Part shown: positions 27,034 to 36,352 of the stretch, in pieces | Position numbering within the stretch: position 1 is the stretch's first letter | Layout: every line of letters starts with the position of its first letter | From: Moritella dasanensis ArB 0140 | GTDB taxonomy: Bacteria; Pseudomonadota; Gammaproteobacteria; Enterobacterales; Moritellaceae | Length of the DNA: 64,000 bases | Reading direction: 5' to 3' | Assembly: GCF_000276805.1 (NCBI RefSeq) | Contig: NZ_AKXQ01000010.1 | Location: 62,001-126,000 of the forward strand | Program-made: the position numbers and the translations under genes | Notes under the pieces: generated by a model | The model's database searches: none | What the model was told of the DNA's origin: nothing | Seen by the model: the letters and a program-made list of their open reading frames with translations, nothing else

Positions 27034-27130
27034 GGAGAATCGGCGTCGTGCAGGCGATAGCCATTCTCCATTTGGGCGGAGAACAAGGCCATTGCAGTAA
27101 ACTAGTCGCAATGGACTGGTAACAATGGCC
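27034..27130. other. Structured intergenic region between mscS and M50 genes
   Basis: Three inverted repeats share this 168-base gap: GGAGAAT (27034-27040) with ATTCTCC (27063-27069); CCATTGC (27089-27095) with GCAATGG (27108-27114); and GGCCATT (27088-27094) with AATGGCC (27124-27130). The last two are alternatives. The two flanking genes converge. It may be a terminator region or a small repeat element; no T-run supports a classical terminator. Confidence 0.45.
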
Positions 27131-27148
27131 AGGTCGGAGCGCAGGCTA

Positions 27149-28258
27149 TTAGCTTTTTAATATCTGCAGTGGTAGAGAAAGTAACTCATCACCCATACCG
27201 GCAAAGTACCAGATCACACCAATTAGCGCGCCAACTGTTGCTACATACCAGATAGCGGAAAACAGCTGTCCGTATTTGTCGAGAGGTAACAGATGGCTCT
27301 GGTGACGGCTACGCCATTCAAATACGATCTCGACGCTACCAATTAACAGCATGAAGCCAAGTAAGGCTAGGCCTAAGCTATAGCTGATAAATATCCCCGC
27401 CACTGCACCAGCGATACAAGCAACCAGACCGACAATACTGTTCATCGAAAAGCTAATACTTTTGAGTATGTGGCCACCATCGAGTGGTAAAATCGGCAGC
27501 AGGTTAAAGAGATTCAGCAACGCGTTAAAACTGGCCAGCCCGGCAAAGAATATCTCACCTGTGATCCAGTAAGCGACAAGAGATAACAGGGACATGATCA
27601 AGCCAAAGGTAGGACCCATGATCGAGATCACCACATCTTGCCAGCGGGTATTAATCTTATCATCGCCTAATGCTAACCCGCCCATAAATGGGATCAGGTA
27701 AATGCCTTTGGTCTTCATACCAAAATATTTCATGGCTTTAACATGGCCGAATTCATGAAACACCAGACAAGCAATTAAGGCGAGGGCAAACTGCCATGAA
27801 AATAACCATGAATAAGCGGCCAGACTGGCGCCTGCTAGTACTACCTTAATAACCTTGGCACTTTTCAATAACTTTAACGCCAGTGAACCTAAGCCAATTA
27901 AGCTAAATTTTTGCTTTACGACAACCGGATGTTGTGGGGTTTGTCGTTCAATATCTTTGGTATCACGCTGGCCTTGGGTAATGACCTGTTCATTAACGTA
28001 CAAGGTATAGTCTATTTTGAAAGGTTGCCAAAGCAGTTCGGTGGTGAGCTTGATGAGAATACTGGCTGGTGGCTGTTCTGCTAACGCATCATCATGGTGC
28101 TGGCTGAGTTCAAATTCATGGGTTTTACTGCCTTCATTGTCACTAGAGGCGTTGATCACTGACACGAGATTATCGTCCCAAAATACTTGCTGCCAGCCTG
28201 CTAGTGAACCTTCTAGGCGCAAATTTTTGCCAAGGCAGTCAATGTTTAATAATTCCAA
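27149..28258 (-). CDS. M50 (site-2 protease-like) membrane metalloprotease
   Basis: The 369-residue protein has an N-terminal non-membrane domain (about 1-120) and a membrane part with HEFGH (about 180-184) in ACLVFHEFGHVKAMKYFG. The second S2P motif is LLPILPLDGGHIL (about 262-274). Together these supply the three zinc ligands of M50 proteases, which cut within membranes. The N-terminal domain suggests it recognises a specific ligand or substrate. No ATG fits; the TTG at 28258 with AAGG seven bases upstream is the likely start. It stands alone between two non-coding gaps. Confidence 0.85.
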   Translation of the reverse strand: MELLNIDCLGKNLRLEGSLAGWQQVFWDDNLVSVINASSDNEGSKTHEFELSQHHDDALAEQPPASILIKLTTELLWQPFKIDYTLYVNEQVITQGQRDTKDIERQTPQHPVVVKQKFSLIGLGSLALKLLKSAKVIKVVLAGASLAAYSWLFSWQFALALIACLVFHEFGHVKAMKYFGMKTKGIYLIPFMGGLALGDDKINTRWQDVVISIMGPTFGLIMSLLSLVAYWITGEIFFAGLASFNALLNLFNLLPILPLDGGHILKSISFSMNSIVGLVACIAGAVAGIFISYSLGLALLGFMLLIGSVEIVFEWRSRHQSHLLPLDKYGQLFSAIWYVATVGALIGVIWYFAGMGDELLSLPLQILKS

Positions 28259-28668
28259 GTTAAGCCTTTATATTTATGCAGCAGTGATGCCGAGTAATAG
28301 TGTAAAAGAGAAATCGTGTAATAAATAAAGTGTAATCGAGAGTAAGTTACGGTCGTCACAGCGTGTTCGCCGACGGCAGAGTATAACAAAGAGAAAAACG
28401 TGATGACAGTGATGATCGTGTTCGATAATCTCTTGAATAATGTTTAGTTTATGTCGCGCTCACAAATATCACAAATAGCGGTGCTGTAATCGGTCATTAT
28501 GGCTGCTAATAAGGTAAAACATGATGTATCTATCATTTAATTACAATACAAAGAGTAGGGTGGAGACATCCTAACTTCTTGCGCTCTGCGGAGAAGTTAT
28601 TTAATGGGTATTTATTGATTATTTATTGATGATTTATTGATTATCCCCCCTCAGATTAGAGAGATATT
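28259..28668. other. 410-base gap with stem-loop and tandem repeat
   Basis: This gap separates the M50 gene (minus) from a small unknown gene (plus), so it must contain both promoters. TAACTTCT (28572-28579) pairs with AGAAGTTA (28592-28599) around twelve bases, and an 11-base tandem repeat follows (listed separately). I see no convincing coding sequence. Confidence 0.6.
28611..28643. repeat. Three copies of an 11-base tandem repeat
   Basis: TTTATTGATTA, TTTATTGATGA and TTTATTGATTA follow one another without a gap, 25 bases before the start of the unknown protein gene. The 11-base period is close to one helical turn, which would stack the A/T tracts on one face of the DNA. Confidence 0.85.
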
Positions 28669-29046
28669 ATGAAGCAAGTAAATGTTTTCCACCCATTTCA
28701 GTTTTCAACTTTCAAACGCGACCTTAGCTTGATGCTAAGTGATTTAAAATGGAAAGCGTTTGAATCTCATGACTTTTTAGGCGATGGTGAAGATTGGGCG
28801 TTGCTGATAGAAAATATGCTTTCAGAAAAGAACCCAAGCTTATTAGAAAAACTAACTTTTGGTGATGAAACACTGATGTTTACCATTCACAGTGAAGACC
28901 GAGATGCATTGCATACAATTGCTGAAATGGTCTGTGAATTTTATGATAATGAAGAATTATTAGATGCGTGTATCACCCGTTATGCTCAGTATGAATTTGA
29001 ACCAGAGCTAGTAGTCGCACCTGAACTAGCAAGTAAATCCGGTTAA
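28669..29046 (+). CDS. Small acidic protein of unknown function (125 aa)
   Basis: I do not recognise this family. The product is acidic and soluble with no signal peptide or membrane helix. It has two probable alpha/beta halves, with a notable FTIHSEDRDALHTIAEMVCEFY stretch split between strand and helix near residues 70-91. GAGAGA precedes the ATG at a good distance, and codon use matches neighbours, so it is probably a real gene. It stands alone, followed by a stem-loop. No function can be given. Confidence 0.75.
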   Translation: MKQVNVFHPFQFSTFKRDLSLMLSDLKWKAFESHDFLGDGEDWALLIENMLSEKNPSLLEKLTFGDETLMFTIHSEDRDALHTIAEMVCEFYDNEELLDACITRYAQYEFEPELVVAPELASKSG

Positions 29047-29151
29047 TACCTTCAACGCATTTGATTTAAGCGCTAATTGCAATTTAGACATACTTTCAAT
29101 GTAACCCTGTTTTTAATTTAGTCCTATTTTCAATTTGTTATATTTTTAGTT

Positions 29152-29186
29152 TTTAGTATTTAGTATTTAGTATTTAGTATTTAGTT
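29152..29186. repeat. Five copies of a 7-base tandem repeat (TTTAGTA)
   Basis: Four perfect TTTAGTA units (29152-29179) and one ending in T (29180-29186) lie between the unknown small gene and oleD. It is a simple-sequence tract and likely varies in copy number by slippage. It is downstream of both converging genes, so a coding effect is unlikely. Confidence 0.9.
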
Positions 29187-29245
29187 ATGTTTTCAGTAAT
29201 ACGCATTTTCCCTTCTCAAGCGCTAAGTCATTTATGCCCATTATC

Positions 29246-29269
29246 GAGTCAGTCGAACTAGACTGACTC
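29246..29269. terminator. Stem-loop between convergent small gene and oleD
   Basis: GAGTCAGTC (29246-29254) pairs with GACTGACTC (29261-29269) around a GAACTA loop. It is in the gap between two converging genes, and a T-rich stretch follows on the plus side, so it probably ends one or both transcripts. Confidence 0.65.
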
Positions 29270-29337
29270 AGTTACACTGTTTTATTCCAATATCTTATTA
29301 CGGTATCTTATTATAATGTTCAGACTTCAATACTGTC

Positions 29338-30387
29338 TTATAATGATACTTTCAAACGCTGCATTCCTTCGTCAATAGATACCAAAGGCTGGTAACCCAG
29401 ATCTGCTTTTGCTGCGCTAATATCAAAATAATGGCAGGTCGATAATTGGCGTGCGACAAAACGTGTCATCATCGGTTCTTGGGTTTTGCCAAGCCACAAG
29501 TACAGATATTCTAGAATGGTGCCAACTACATAGGCCAGTGGGGCTGGTACGCGTTTTGTTACTGGTGGTAAATCAGCACAATGGAGTATTTTATTAAGCA
29601 TACTTGCCATCGTGATCGGTTGGTCATTACTCAGAAAGTAACATTTACCGGCACAAACGGGTGCGGGCTCTGCGAGTTTTAATGCTGCCAGAATATGCGC
29701 ATAAGCGGCATTGTCGATATAGATAGTATCGACGAGTTTATCCTGTTTACCGACTAATTTTAATCGCCCAAGTTTGGCGCGTTCAATTACCCTAGGTACC
29801 AAATGTGGATCGCCAGGTCCCCAAATCAAATGCGGTCTTAGCGCGACAGTTTTTAGTTTATCGCTATTGGCGGCGAGCACCATTTTTTCGGCAAGTGCTT
29901 TGGATTGGGCATAATAATTTAAGAATGACTGAGCATACGGTTGTGATTCATCGATCCCAGCTTCGTCTTCCCCCGTAAACGTCACACTTGGCGTGCTGGT
30001 ATAGACTAAGCGTGTGATAGCTAGCGACTGGCAGGCTTTAATCACATTTTCCGAGCCTTGCACATTGGGTTGATAATATTCAGCTTTCGATCCCCATACA
30101 CCGGCTTTTGATGCGACATGAAAGACTAGATCACAGTCCTGCATCGCTGCCGTCAGCGTCGGTAAATCGCTAATATCGCCTTGCACCATGTTGATACCTA
30201 GCTTGACGAGGTGTGGATAATGGCCGCGGGCGAACCCTGTGACTTTAATACCGGCCGCGCATAATGCTTGGCAGATGCTAGTCCCTAAAAACCCCCCCGC
30301 GCCGGTGACAAAGGCATGTCTGGTCGTTGCAGATAATGCCGTTAACGCTTGCTGTTCTGCTGCTGGCCGCGAGCTGAATTCCATCAT
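29338..30387 (-). CDS. oleD: OleD, NAD(P)H-dependent 2-alkyl-3-ketoalkanoate reductase
   Basis: OleD reduces the 2-alkyl-3-keto acid made by OleA to a 2-alkyl-3-hydroxy acid. The 349-residue short-chain dehydrogenase of the extended type has a Rossmann GAGGFLG motif near the N-terminus and the catalytic YAQSKALAE (Tyr-xxx-Lys) in the middle. The ATG at 30387, with AGG seven bases upstream, is preferred over the TTG at 30393. It lies 22 bases after oleC, and the four-gene order A-B-C-D on one strand secures the call. Confidence 0.92.
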   Translation of the reverse strand: MMEFSSRPAAEQQALTALSATTRHAFVTGAGGFLGTSICQALCAAGIKVTGFARGHYPHLVKLGINMVQGDISDLPTLTAAMQDCDLVFHVASKAGVWGSKAEYYQPNVQGSENVIKACQSLAITRLVYTSTPSVTFTGEDEAGIDESQPYAQSFLNYYAQSKALAEKMVLAANSDKLKTVALRPHLIWGPGDPHLVPRVIERAKLGRLKLVGKQDKLVDTIYIDNAAYAHILAALKLAEPAPVCAGKCYFLSNDQPITMASMLNKILHCADLPPVTKRVPAPLAYVVGTILEYLYLWLGKTQEPMMTRFVARQLSTCHYFDISAAKADLGYQPLVSIDEGMQRLKVSL

Positions 30388-30409
30388 GTTCAAACCTTGT
30401 TTAGGGGGG

Positions 30410-32137
30410 TTAACGATTATAGGGTGCTTGTTTTTGTGCCCACACGGCTAATTTTTCACGAAATATTTTAGCATTGTGACGAATATCTACGGGGAAATTA
30501 GGGTGAATCAAAAACGCGTTTATTGCAGCTGTTTGCTGGTGTGTACTGCCAATGACTTTAAGCTCACTAAATAGTTGTTCAGTTGAGAGGTTACTATCAT
30601 CTTTTAATTCGACACACAGTAACGGTATGGTTTGACCTTGGTATTGGATCCCCACCAGCGCGGTGCGTTTCACTTGTTCATGGGTATTGAAGATACGTTC
30701 ACAAGGGATTGAAAAGTAGGATTGGCTAGGTGTGATAACACTGTGCGCTTTACGTCCACACATCCATAACTGGCCTTGTTCATCCAAATATCCGAGATCG
30801 CCCATGCGGTGGCGGAACACGGGTTGCTGCTCTGTGCTCGTTGGGTCTTTAATTTTGGCCAGTTGGGTGGCACCGTCACGACGGTAATAGCCTTGGCTGA
30901 CCACTTGTCCTTTCACTACTATTTCACCAATTTGGTTGGTGAGTAAGCTTAACTCGTCATGCCAATTTGCAATAACATCTTCGGTGATCGCAATAATCGC
31001 GACTTCAACATCTTTGATTGGCTGACCCACACAAATACCGCCACCATTATCGGTGATGTCTTGCATGGTTAGTAGCGCTTTACTGCCGATTTTGGTCAGG
31101 GGTAATGACTCTGTGGCACCGTAAGAGTTCCATACTTCGACATCGGTTTTAAGTAAACGGGTAAAGCGTGATATTGATGATAAGGTTGCTGGAGCACCAG
31201 CTGATATAACCCGTTTCAAACTGGTTAATAACAGCTGTGGATCTTGTTTACAGCCCGCTTGGCCGAGGATTTCTATTAAGGCCGGGTTAGCAAACAGGTT
31301 AGTACATTGGTATTTTTCAATGGCAGCAAAGATAAAGTCTGGGTTTGCGGTTATCGGTTTACTGGCATCCATATCAGGTACGATGGATGCCATGCCCAGC
31401 GCAGGCCCAAATAATGAGAATAATGGGAAAGTGCTTAGATCTCTTTCGCCAGATTCGATACCGTAGTCATCGCGGAGTGCTTGTATTTGGCCTTCAAACA
31501 TTTGGTGACTGTAAACAACGCCTTTAGGCACGCCAGTACTACCACTGGTGAATAAAATGGCGCATAAATCACGTTTATCAAACAGCGCGATAGGATAAGG
31601 CTTAACTTGGTCTTGTTCTGGAGCGCTAGCGCGGTAATTTGTTAATAAGCGGCTGAGGCTCATTTGGCCCGTAAGACGAGACAGCTTTTCACAACCGCCG
31701 ACGGTAAGGCTAAAGTTGACACTCTGTTTACCCCAACCAAACAGTTTACGCGCGAGGTGGGCTTTGGGAATACCAATGAAGGCATCAGGCGCTGATTCAC
31801 TAAAACATTGTTTTAGATTGCGTACTCCCATGCCTGGATCCACTAAGATCGGCACGATACCGGCTTTAAATAACGCAAAGGTTAAAATGAAAAAGTCGAT
31901 GCTTGGCGTGACCATTAATACCGCTTTCATACCTCGCGTTATGCCGTAAGCATTTAACGCATAAGCCAACTCATCACTTTGCTGGTTAAGCGACGATAAG
32001 TTAATTTCGTCATAAAAAAGCTGGCCTTTACGACTGCGCTGCACTGCAACTGCGAGCGAATCGGGTGTTGCTAATGCGGCGTGTGAGAGATGACGACAGA
32101 AGTTTATCGCTTCTGACGTTGTGCTATTAATGGTCAT
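30410..32137 (-). CDS. oleC: OleC, beta-lactone synthetase
   Basis: This is the AMP-dependent enzyme that activates the beta-hydroxy acid and closes it to a beta-lactone. The ANL-superfamily P-loop is seen as [14 protein letters not shown] (about 194-207), the A5-type motif in [11 protein letters not shown], and the A7-type motif as [15 protein letters not shown]. The ATG at 32137, five bases past the oleB stop, is preferred over the TTG at 32146. OleC and OleB are separate genes here, unlike the oleBC fusions of some actinobacteria. In these proteins OleB, OleC and OleD can form a multi-enzyme assembly. Confidence 0.93.
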   Translation of the reverse strand: MTINSTTSEAINFCRHLSHAALATPDSLAVAVQRSRKGQLFYDEINLSSLNQQSDELAYALNAYGITRGMKAVLMVTPSIDFFILTFALFKAGIVPILVDPGMGVRNLKQCFSESAPDAFIGIPKAHLARKLFGWGKQSVNFSLTVGGCEKLSRLTGQMSLSRLLTNYRASAPEQDQVKPYPIALFDKRDLCAILFTSGSTGVPKGVVYSHQMFEGQIQALRDDYGIESGERDLSTFPLFSLFGPALGMASIVPDMDASKPITANPDFIFAAIEKYQCTNLFANPALIEILGQAGCKQDPQLLLTSLKRVISAGAPATLSSISRFTRLLKTDVEVWNSYGATESLPLTKIGSKALLTMQDITDNGGGICVGQPIKDVEVAIIAITEDVIANWHDELSLLTNQIGEIVVKGQVVSQGYYRRDGATQLAKIKDPTSTEQQPVFRHRMGDLGYLDEQGQLWMCGRKAHSVITPSQSYFSIPCERIFNTHEQVKRTALVGIQYQGQTIPLLCVELKDDSNLSTEQLFSELKVIGSTHQQTAAINAFLIHPNFPVDIRHNAKIFREKLAVWAQKQAPYNR

Positions 32138-32142
32138 AGAAC

Positions 32143-33021
32143 TCAACGCTTCTCTGTCATGAAATCGGTGATTAAGCCAATTACTTCATCACTGGCATCT
32201 TCAAGAATATAATGACCGCAGTCATCAAATTCATTCACTTGCGCGTGCGGCATACGTTGTTTCCATTGTGCTAAAAAGTGTTTATCAAAGACAAAATCTT
32301 TTAGTCCCCAACAGATTAGGGTCGGTACATCTGCAAACTTGCTCAGGCTATCGCTAATATCAGAGACTAACTCGTAATTACGGTCGCCTGGTTTTAGTGG
32401 AATGTCCTGCACAAAGCGTAAAGTAGAAATACGGTTACGCCAAGAATTGAAAGGCGACACATAAGCGCGGCGCACATCACGGCTCATTGCTTTGCGACGT
32501 ACGCCAACAATAGAAGCGATAGATGAAAAGGCATTAAAACCACGCACTAAAAACGTGCCGACAACGGTATCACGACAGATCCACAATGGTAATGGAAAAG
32601 CTTTTGATAATGGCAGGTGGAAGGCCGCAGTATTTAAGATCACCAGGCGTTTGATCCGCTCTGGGTGTCGCGCTGCGTAACCCATACCAATCATGCCGCC
32701 CCAATCGTGGACCACTAAGGTAATGTTCTCGGTAATACCTAGATGCTCAAGTAACGCTTCTAGATCATCAATTCGATTGGTTAAGGTATAGTCGTAATCT
32801 TTGTCATCCGGTTTATCCGAAAGACCACAACCAATATGGTCGGGTACAATACACTGATAATTAGTGCTTAATGCCGACACTAGATTACGGTAATAAAACG
32901 ACCAACTTGGGTTACCGTGAACCATCACTACGGGTTCGCCAGTGCCTTCATTAAGGTAATGATATTGCTGGCCATTACGGTCAAGGTAATTACGTTTAAA
33001 AGGGAATAATTTATTTAACAT
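32143..33021 (-). CDS. oleB: OleB, beta-lactone decarboxylase
   Basis: OleB removes carbon dioxide from the beta-lactone to yield a cis-olefin. It is an alpha/beta-hydrolase close to haloalkane dehalogenases: [11 protein letters not shown] holds the oxyanion-hole region, [10 protein letters not shown] the nucleophilic Asp, and [10 protein letters not shown] the catalytic His. The ATG at 33021 gives 292 residues; a TTG at 33036, nearer to oleA, is also possible. It sits between oleA and oleC with almost no spacing, so it is surely co-transcribed. Confidence 0.93.
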   Translation of the reverse strand: MLNKLFPFKRNYLDRNGQQYHYLNEGTGEPVVMVHGNPSWSFYYRNLVSALSTNYQCIVPDHIGCGLSDKPDDKDYDYTLTNRIDDLEALLEHLGITENITLVVHDWGGMIGMGYAARHPERIKRLVILNTAAFHLPLSKAFPLPLWICRDTVVGTFLVRGFNAFSSIASIVGVRRKAMSRDVRRAYVSPFNSWRNRISTLRFVQDIPLKPGDRNYELVSDISDSLSKFADVPTLICWGLKDFVFDKHFLAQWKQRMPHAQVNEFDDCGHYILEDASDEVIGLITDFMTEKR

Positions 33022-33037
33022 ATTTGAAGTATCCAAG

Positions 33038-34087
33038 TTACCACTTTAATCCAAGCATCATACAATTTAAGCCACTGCCTATACCTAGGAAGCTGACGTT
33101 ATCACCTTTTTTCAAAAAGCCTTGTTCATCGGCCATTGCTGCGGTGACAGGCAATGATACTGTGCCCATGTTACCGAGGTATTTGAAGGTGGGAAATTCT
33201 TTATAAATAGGTATATTTAAGGCGGTTAATACTTTCTTTTGGTTCGCAGCGCCGACCTGATGACAAATGACTTTATTGACATCTTCGGGAGCCCATTGCT
33301 GTTGCTCCAAAAAATGCTGCCACGTTTCTTGCGCTAATTCGACGCCTTCTTTAAGTAATTTCACGGCATCGGTACGCATGTATTCACGGTATAACTGGGT
33401 ATCGATTTCTTTCAATCCCCATTGGCATAGGTCGTGATGTTCAGGTGCGGATAGGTGGGCTGCACTTAATAATTGGTGATTGCACGAGCCAGCTAAATCT
33501 AAGCTGCCGTCGGTAAGCAATATCGCAACTGCGCCAGAACCGCCTGTTAAGGTCGCTAATGAGGTAGCGTAATTTCTGATGGTTGGATCTGCCAGCATAT
33601 CATCGATAGTCACATCAACAATGTGACGTGCAGATTCACAAGACACCACTAAACCGGCTTTGATTTGGCCTAATTCGATGCGGTTCGCGATATCTAACAT
33701 ACCGGATAAAGCCCCTAAGCAGGCATTACTGATGTCATAAATGGCGGTGTTTTTTGATACGCCCAGTTTGGCTGCGATACGGCATGCAGTGGCGGGTTCG
33801 TGTTGATCGCGGCAAACGCCGGTATACACGACAGCGCCGATATCACTGACATCAATGCCCGTTTCATCAAGGGTTTTTTGTGCAGCAAGTAACGCGCCAT
33901 CAGATAACATGTAGTCTTTCGGCCACCAGCGACGTTCGGTAATACCAGTTAATGCAGCAAGTTGGCCAACAGGAATACGCAGCTTTTGATATAAAGGTGC
34001 TAAGCGAAGCTCCAGTGCAGTACTCGTTATGGTTTCTGGCGCTAATTCATAAGTCAGGCTATTAATAAAAACGCGGTTATATTTCAT
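33038..34087 (-). CDS. oleA: OleA, acyl-CoA condensing thiolase-fold enzyme
   Basis: OleA joins two long-chain acyl-CoA molecules head to head into a 2-alkyl-3-keto acid, the first step of long-chain olefin synthesis. The 349-residue thiolase-superfamily enzyme has the catalytic Cys in DISNACLGAL (Cys123), His in VICHQVGAANQ, Asn in KYLGNMGTVSLP, and the OleA-type Glu in RDQHEPATAC (Glu97). It is the first gene of the minus-strand ole operon. In Shewanella and Moritella the product is a C31 polyene, which suggests this strain also makes polyunsaturated fatty acids, although those genes are not in the window. Confidence 0.94.
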   Translation of the reverse strand: MKYNRVFINSLTYELAPETITSTALELRLAPLYQKLRIPVGQLAALTGITERRWWPKDYMLSDGALLAAQKTLDETGIDVSDIGAVVYTGVCRDQHEPATACRIAAKLGVSKNTAIYDISNACLGALSGMLDIANRIELGQIKAGLVVSCESARHIVDVTIDDMLADPTIRNYATSLATLTGGSGAVAILLTDGSLDLAGSCNHQLLSAAHLSAPEHHDLCQWGLKEIDTQLYREYMRTDAVKLLKEGVELAQETWQHFLEQQQWAPEDVNKVICHQVGAANQKKVLTALNIPIYKEFPTFKYLGNMGTVSLPVTAAMADEQGFLKKGDNVSFLGIGSGLNCMMLGLKW

Positions 34088-34214
34088 ATATAGGTTATTT
34101 TGCTCAATAGTTAGGCGAATTCTCGCCTTATTTTAATTACTTAAATTACGTTAACGTTATTTGAGCAAGAAAGCGGTGCAGATTCAACTAAAACTTATTG
34201 AGAGTTATGAAATT

Positions 34215-35417
34215 TTATGAGCAAATAAGGTTGTTTTTTATATGTTTATGTCGACTATGGGTTAATACTAGCGCGATTGCTGATCCGGTAAATAAATAGA
34301 ATATCCCCAAACTTGTTTGATTGTTGATCAAGTGTTCGATTAAAAAGCCCCCGACAAGTCCAGCAATACACATTTGCACAGACCCTGATAGTGCCGACAC
34401 CGCACCGACTTGTTTACTGTGTGGCGCGAGTAACATGCTTATAGACAGTGGAAAACTGATGCCTTGAGCGATTGTTAGCAGGGTAAAACCAAATATCAAG
34501 TTCGCTAACGTCATCTCATTAAAGACTAACCAACAGCCCGCCATCATCATGATACTCGATGCGAGGTACATCAATTGATTGGTGGTGAAACGTTTATTCA
34601 ATTTATTGAGTGTCAAACTACCGATTAACAGACCTGCTGAAGGGATTATCATCACTTCCCCATAATCTGCCGCACTCATTTTTAACCCTTCTTGTAATAA
34701 GAAAGGTAACAGTGACACGGATACTAACGTGGATAAGTAACCAATCCAGTTATAACTCGCCGATGAGATAACTTGGTAGTTTCGAGATAAATGCCAATAA
34801 CCTCGTATTGTATCTTTAATCTTAAACTTAGTGACGGCATGGGGCAGGGTTTCTGGTAATACAAAATAACCGAGAGTCAAAATAGCCAATAGGTACAATA
34901 ATACAAAACTGAACACGGACTGCCAGCCAAAATGCCATGCTGCCCAGCCGCCAACCACAGGGGCGACAATCGGTAATATAGACGCCGTTATCGACATATA
35001 CGACATGGCTTGTGTTAACTGCGCACCGCTGTAGCTATCGCGGATCACACTGCGTCCCAATACCGAAGCACTACCAGCGCCTAAGCCTTGTAATAATCGA
35101 CCGGTAATAAGCGCGGTATAACTGTCGGGTAATAATACACACATGAGTGTACCGGCCAGATAGATACCCTGACCAAGTAGAAACACTGGGCGACGACCAA
35201 TTGCGTCAGACAGTGGACCGTAAAAAAGTTGGGATAAGCCAAACCCCATTAAAAATAGAGTGACCAGTTGCTGAACGTCGGCTTGAGACACACCAAGATC
35301 ACTGCGGATTAATGGCAATGATGGCAAATAAATGCTGACACCGACTTGTCCTGTAGCAATGATCATCATCGCTAATGCAAGTGGGATTTTGTTAAATGGG
35401 GTTTTATTTATATTCAT
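34215..35417 (-). CDS. Bcr/CflA-family multidrug efflux transporter (MFS)
   Basis: The 400-residue major facilitator has twelve predicted helices, the motif-A stretch YGPLSDAIGRRPV after helix 2, and the antiporter-like GSASVLGRSVIRDSY region in helix 4, as in Bcr/CflA drug exporters. It should expel small toxic compounds by proton exchange. It lies upstream of oleA on the same strand, 127 bases away, so it could share a transcript or simply be adjacent. Confidence 0.87.
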   Translation of the reverse strand: MNINKTPFNKIPLALAMMIIATGQVGVSIYLPSLPLIRSDLGVSQADVQQLVTLFLMGFGLSQLFYGPLSDAIGRRPVFLLGQGIYLAGTLMCVLLPDSYTALITGRLLQGLGAGSASVLGRSVIRDSYSGAQLTQAMSYMSITASILPIVAPVVGGWAAWHFGWQSVFSFVLLYLLAILTLGYFVLPETLPHAVTKFKIKDTIRGYWHLSRNYQVISSASYNWIGYLSTLVSVSLLPFLLQEGLKMSAADYGEVMIIPSAGLLIGSLTLNKLNKRFTTNQLMYLASSIMMMAGCWLVFNEMTLANLIFGFTLLTIAQGISFPLSISMLLAPHSKQVGAVSALSGSVQMCIAGLVGGFLIEHLINNQTSLGIFYLFTGSAIALVLTHSRHKHIKNNLICS

Positions 35418-35471
35418 GCGGACAGTGTATATTAAGACTGTATAACTGATAATCCTTTAGTTTGGATGCTC

Positions 35472-35494
35472 ATTAAGTCCTGAAGGGACTTAAT
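35472..35494. promoter_or_regulatory. Stem-loop in the divergent gap before the secreted pair
   Basis: ATTAAGTCC (35472-35480) pairs with GGACTTAAT (35486-35494) around five bases, between the efflux gene and the secreted-protein gene, which diverge. It could be an operator or leader stem. The rest of this 254-base gap shows nothing firm. Confidence 0.45.
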
Positions 35495-35671
35495 TGATTA
35501 GCTTTCATACAGTATAAATCCTACCTAGATCACCTTTATAGTAAGAATAAATGTCAATTATGTTAAGGGTTTAGCATAAGTATTTTAATGCTCGATTTAC
35601 TTACAAAAACTTACAATCCAATGACAGCGCGGGCTATAAACTTATTCCTTTCATCTTACAAAGGAAAAGTT

Positions 35672-36352
35672 ATGAAAAAATCAATGCTAGCAATCTTGCT
35701 ATGTTCTTCATCTGTTGCGGCCAGCGAGATCGAGGTAGATTTAAATAACCTATCGAATATCTCTAAAGCAGGTACAGATAATCTATCCATCATCAGTGAG
35801 TTTAATGGTTATGAATTATCGGGTGCTGGTCATCGTAAAGATATTCAATTAGCGGGACTTGATTGGCTGTTTTTCTATGGTGTCGATACATTTGTTGAAA
35901 AACCGAATAGCGATAAAATCGGTGCGTTAACAGACATAGGTTCTATCGAGCATATGCCTGGGGATAAACCTGTCCACGCCAATCGCTATAGCTGGGATGG
36001 CGGTAGTTATGCTGATTATGCCGATCAATTTAATCATGCCATGGTGCTGAATGATGGTGGCTTTAGTTTTAACGTGAAAGCGCAAGGGATAGGGCGCTAC
36101 CAACTTGACCTTTATACCCATAACTGGCTTTCGTCGTCAGATGTGACGGCCTGTATAAATCAGCAGTGCGTGACCATCAAAAATGATATTACAACGCACA
36201 TGACAGGGGTTCAAAACAGTATTGTATTTAACACCACCTCGATTGATGATCAATTAATCGTGACTTATAAACGTGTTGCTCGTCAGTGGGACTACTCGCA
36301 GTCAGAAGGCTATCACAGCTTAGAAGCAATCAATTTAAGTGAGGTTAAATAA
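35672..36352 (+). CDS. Secreted protein of unknown function, partner of the trypsin-like protease
   Basis: The ATG at 35672 has AAGGAAAA upstream and opens a signal peptide (MKKSMLAILLCSSSVAASE, cleavage after about residue 18); the longer reading frame upstream is not needed. The mature part (about 208 aa) looks like a beta-rich domain with one Cys pair in ACINQQC. I do not recognise the family; it has some look of a jelly-roll domain. Its stop overlaps the protease start by one base (TAATG), so they are made together. Confidence 0.75.
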   Translation: MKKSMLAILLCSSSVAASEIEVDLNNLSNISKAGTDNLSIISEFNGYELSGAGHRKDIQLAGLDWLFFYGVDTFVEKPNSDKIGALTDIGSIEHMPGDKPVHANRYSWDGGSYADYADQFNHAMVLNDGGFSFNVKAQGIGRYQLDLYTHNWLSSSDVTACINQQCVTIKNDITTHMTGVQNSIVFNTTSIDDQLIVTYKRVARQWDYSQSEGYHSLEAINLSEVK

